From Paramoeba atlantica (taxonomy: Eukaryota > Discosea), in assembly GCA_977017575.1 (NCBI GenBank), contig CDRNVI010000005.1, positions 1 through 64,000 on the forward strand: a DNA stretch of 64,000 nucleotides, given 5' to 3'. Of the stretch, positions 60,606 through 64,000 are shown in pieces. Position numbers and translations under genes: made by a program. The notes under the pieces are model-generated. The model ran no database searches, was not told the origin of the DNA, and saw nothing but the letters and a program-made list of their open reading frames with translations. The stretch's first letter is position 1. Each line of letters starts with the position of its first letter.

Positions 60606-60789
60606 CTTTCTCCCAACTTAGAAAGTACCTGGCGGACCAGCACACAATGGAATACGGGTTTTAGCTTTTCTGTTTTTAGTATCCCGGGTTTTTGATAACC
60701 GGCTCTGGGGCTTCGTGTTCTTGGGTTCCCCTTTTTGTTTATTACCCCCTTTTATTATAATTTTTATTATTACCCCCTTTTAAAAAAAA

Positions 60790-60821
60790 AACGATAAAGA
60801 TACAGTTTCTGTACCTTGTTG
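60790..60821 (+). other. Spliced-leader fossil at LINE-C 5' end
   Basis: AACGATAAAGATACAGTTTC continuing TGTACCTTGTTG, preceded by an A-run and followed by a 17-base pyrimidine-rich 5' UTR and the LINE-C frame. Confidence 0.65.
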
Positions 60822-60838
60822 AATTATTTTCTTTTTCT

Positions 60839-63800
60839 TTGTCTGCTCTCTTTTTGATGGTAATGAACGAGACACACTCAGCCAACCATCCTGAGGATAC
60901 ACCTTTCGACCCTGGAATCATGGATTCTAATCAGAATTTTGTCCACGAAGAAAAATCCCATGAATTGGGTAGTTGGGACCAGTTTAAGGGCAACGAACAT
61001 CTTATCCGAAGCGCAAGCACCTATGACGAGAGCTTATACACTACTGCCATCCCGCAGAATATCCCGCACGATTGGATGCGCCGTGCGCACGCTTTAGAAA
61101 AGGATATTGAAACGCCCGACATGGGTCACGTACATGACCGAACTGAAGAGGAGGTCCATTGTAGTGTCCAGCGTGATATCGATAAGTCTAATAATGTTAA
61201 TTTCGAAGGAGCCGATTCGATTTCACACAGCCAACTAAGCACATTTAGCAAGGCTGCGAAGATGACCGATGAGTGCTCTAATGTCAATTCTGACGGAACC
61301 GATTCGACTTCACTCAGCCAATTAAGCACATCTAGCAAGGCTGTGAAGACCACTGATGAGGGTCCTACTGTCAACTTCGAGGGAACTGATGCGACTTCAC
61401 CCAGCCAATTGAGAAAATCCAATAAAGCTGTGAAGGCGAGATTTTTACGACACCTTCGAAACTCAGAACACTCTAATAACTGTTACGAATCCGAAAGCAG
61501 TACGGCCACGTTCCCAGACCTCACTCCGACGGACCTCGTTTCTCATTTCTCTGTTTCTAGAAGTCCAAAGAGGCGCAAGAACAAGAAGTGCTCTAAAAGA
61601 AATATCACCTCACAGACATCTTTGAACCAATCAGGCTCCGAAAGCACAGTAGCGACAGAGTCGGGTAGCGACGGAGTCTCCGTTGAACCGGCATCATCAC
61701 AAGATAGCTGCGTCACATCGGAAGTAAAGCTTAAGCGGAACCGAGCCACATTCAAATCCGAGCCTGTTAAATCACCCAACCTCACGCGGACTACAAAAAC
61801 ACCATATAACGCTAGAAAGTGTCCAGTGGAATCATGTTTGTGGCAAACCGGTCCTCATGGAAATCAATGGCAGGCGTATTATAATCACGCCTCAAACAGG
61901 CACGGGGCGGAAGTATCGGACACGTGGTGGGCAGAGGAGGGCAGATTTCGATGTGCATACTGCAAAAAACATTACCACTTAGGCAAAAAGGAGTCCCATA
62001 CGCGGCACTGCAAATTTCGTACACACGCATCCGATAACCCTCAGGATCCTTCCCGTGAGGTGAACGACTCCCCCAACCCTACCACAAACGCCGCTGTGAT
62101 GCCTGAACGCCCCCCCGGTACGAACCCTAATGATCGGCCCGATCAGATGGAGGATGTTGACAACTTGCTGCCGACCTTATCTTCTGTGTGCGCACTGCCG
62201 GTGATTACGAGCAAGGATATCCCTTATTGCTGCAGGGCTGAATGGGCACGAGTACTCACTTCCTGCTTGATGGCAGCCACGCTAGATAACACACTCGAGG
62301 CGTGGACTCTCCTTGCGATGCTTCCGAAATGTGTCCTTCCGGCCCCCCGCCGTGGAGGCAGTAAGAACAAAACCTCTTATGCGTCCTACGTCCGAAAATG
62401 TCTTTCCAGATGGAACCAAAAGGAGTACATACCACTCTGGAGTGAAGCAATCGCCAGTCTACAGCGCAAACGCAAATCCCCGGCGCAATCACTAGGCCCT
62501 CTTTTATTTTCTCTCGTCGCGAAGGAACTATTTACGGAAATCAAGAAGGCAGCCCCAAGGCTTGACTTAAACATGTGGTTCTTGGACGATGGGGTTCTGT
62601 CAGGCAAATCTTCAGACGTCAGGCATGCACTTGACGTAATTGCAGTCGAAGGTTCCAAGTGGGGCTTACATCTCAATGTTGCTAAATGTGAACTCATTAC
62701 GAATCCAGCTGCCTCTGACCGATTTGCTCTTTTCCCGGACATTCCTGGTCTGAACAAAAACACAGACGGCAATCTTGACATCTTGGGAAGCCCTATTGGA
62801 TCTACAAGCTTTTGTCACCGATACCTATTGGAAAATCCAATCAGTCTCGCTGAGGACTCACTAACAGCAATACAAAAGTTGGATGACCCTCAAGTGGCCC
62901 TATCGCTCATTCGTCATTGCACAGGATTTTGCAAAATGGTGTATGCTCTACGCACGACACCTACCGCGGAGCTACAAGACCTTTGCGAACGCCTGGACCG
63001 AGCAGTCCAAAACACGACGGAGCGCTTTATCGGTCCTTTGGGTGAATCGGCTCGACGACAGGCACAACGAGACAAACGACACGGAGGATTAGGGTTGAGG
63101 TCCGCTGCAACACACGCCACATCAGCATACGTATCTTCTGTAGCCTTTGCGTCTGCAAATGACCGTTGGGACCCCGCGCAAGCTGAGAGTTTTGAATTCG
63201 CAGTACGGGACGTCAATAGGCGCGCGGGCTATAACTTCGTTTCAAATATCGGGAGAATTCCAAAGCCCTCGTCCTCCCCACCTGAACAGTTGAACCCAGA
63301 GACAGCAAACTCCGACAATATCATCCCGGACGAAAGAATCCCAGAAGTTTTGCACCCCGACGACGCAGACCCTGAAGCCTCTCGCCCCGTACTGGTAATC
63401 CCGCGACAACGGGAATTAAGCCAGGCGATTTCAGCATCCCAATACTTGGCAGACTATAAAAAAGCAGATGACAAAACCAGAGCCCGATGGGTATCCCAAA
63501 CGGGAGAAGGGGCATCGGAGTGGGCCTTTGTGATTCCATCGAAGACCAGTGGTTTCGCTTTCACTTCCGCCGAGTTTCACACTCTGACGCGATGGTGGCT
63601 AGGGGAAAAAATTTACCCCAAGGCAAGACCCTGCCCTATGGACAAATGTGGGCTCCCGCTAGGCCCTGAGGGGGACCATGCACTTTCCTGCAAGAGTGGG
63701 CATGGTATCATCACTCGCCACAACGCTCTTGCCAGACAGTTTGCCTGAGACTGCACAAATGCCGGGCTTACAACGAAGCGCGAAGTAAGCCTGCATAACA

Positions 63801-64000
63801 CGGGCCCTGGCGGCGGTCTGACGCGACCGGCGGACGTATTTATCTCAAGTTTTCGAGCGGGCCAGGGCCTTGTAATGGATTTCGCTGTCACACACGTCCA
63901 GCAAACGAAATATACGGATCTAGTCCGTGATGCTAGCGTGGTTTCAGCTGGATCCTTTGCGGAAAGATACGCAACGGAACACAAGCAGAAACAACGAGAA
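60839..64000 (+). CDS. LINE-C copy with most of its RT core deleted
   Basis: First ATG at 60857. Residues about 112-215 hold three tandem repeats of about 34 residues (S(Q/x)LSTSSKAVKTTDE-like). Two zinc clusters follow near residue 325-395 (CPVESCLW...HASNRHG and CAYCKKHYHLGKKESHTRHC). Then comes a pre-RT region WTLLAMLPKCVLPAPRRGG. At residue about 545 it jumps from QRKRKSPAQS straight to LGPLLFSLVAKEL, i.e. to the end of RT motif B; motif C MWFLDDGVLSG and the thumb remain. Motif A with its catalytic Asp is gone, yet the frame is kept. One in-frame TGA lies at 63746-63748; beyond it the frame continues to the window end with LTRPADVFISSF and LVMDFAVTHVQQ (endonuclease). Confidence 0.85.

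Overview
The window looks like repeat-rich nuclear DNA of a euglenozoan protist (kinetoplastid or diplonemid side), not a bacterium. Three observations point there. A 37-base sequence with the core ACAGTTTCTGTACCTTGTTG stands directly in front of retroelement 5' ends at 51766, 57307 and 60790. From memory, this core closely matches the 3' part of trypanosomatid, bodonid and diplonemid spliced leaders (SLs). Three large tyrosine-recombinase (YR) retroelements have the order gag - YR - RT - RNase H, which I recall from VIPER/TATE elements of trypanosomatids. The one convincing housekeeping gene, serine hydroxymethyltransferase, is intronless. No database search was possible, so the lineage is an inference.

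Layout. 1-10.6 kb: Tc1/mariner transposases and relics, TA-flanked MITEs (one nested in another), a Ulp1-like protease fragment, a 25-bp minisatellite, a 470-bp TATC microsatellite and a broken LINE. 10.7-13.9 kb: a small island of probable host genes on the minus strand (a 4-TM membrane protein and SHMT), followed by a serine/acidic ORF broken up by a CTT microsatellite. 13.8-21.2 kb: a mosaic with little coding, made of structured-RNA-like modules, palindromes, cruciforms, an 18-bp minisatellite, GC-rich arrays and SL fragments. 21.3-32.5 kb: a long minus-strand LINE (local family A) with structured leaders, then a pile of LINE-A tails and YR-element fragments. 32.5-36.8 kb: YR element 1. 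36.8-49.4 kb: LINE-A copy 2, two LINE-B copies (one with a 55-bp target-site duplication) and YR element 2. 49.5-60.6 kb: LINE-A copy 3, split by a 7.35-kb YR element 3 that has textbook split direct repeats and further nested insertions. 60.8-64 kb: a LINE-C copy that starts with an SL and runs off the window.

How the parts relate. Nearly everything is retroelements inserted into each other. The LINEs carry C-terminal restriction-like endonucleases (CCHC plus PD-x12/13-D in families A and B). Their transcripts, and that of YR element 3, appear to have been capped by SL trans-splicing before copying, which left SL fossils in the DNA. A recurring hairpin module (CCCGG - variable stem - AACAAG - stem - CTAAATAACTAGGG), with stem changes that preserve pairing, sits at about 13 places, often just upstream of LINE open frames. 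It is the best candidate here for an undescribed RNA element.
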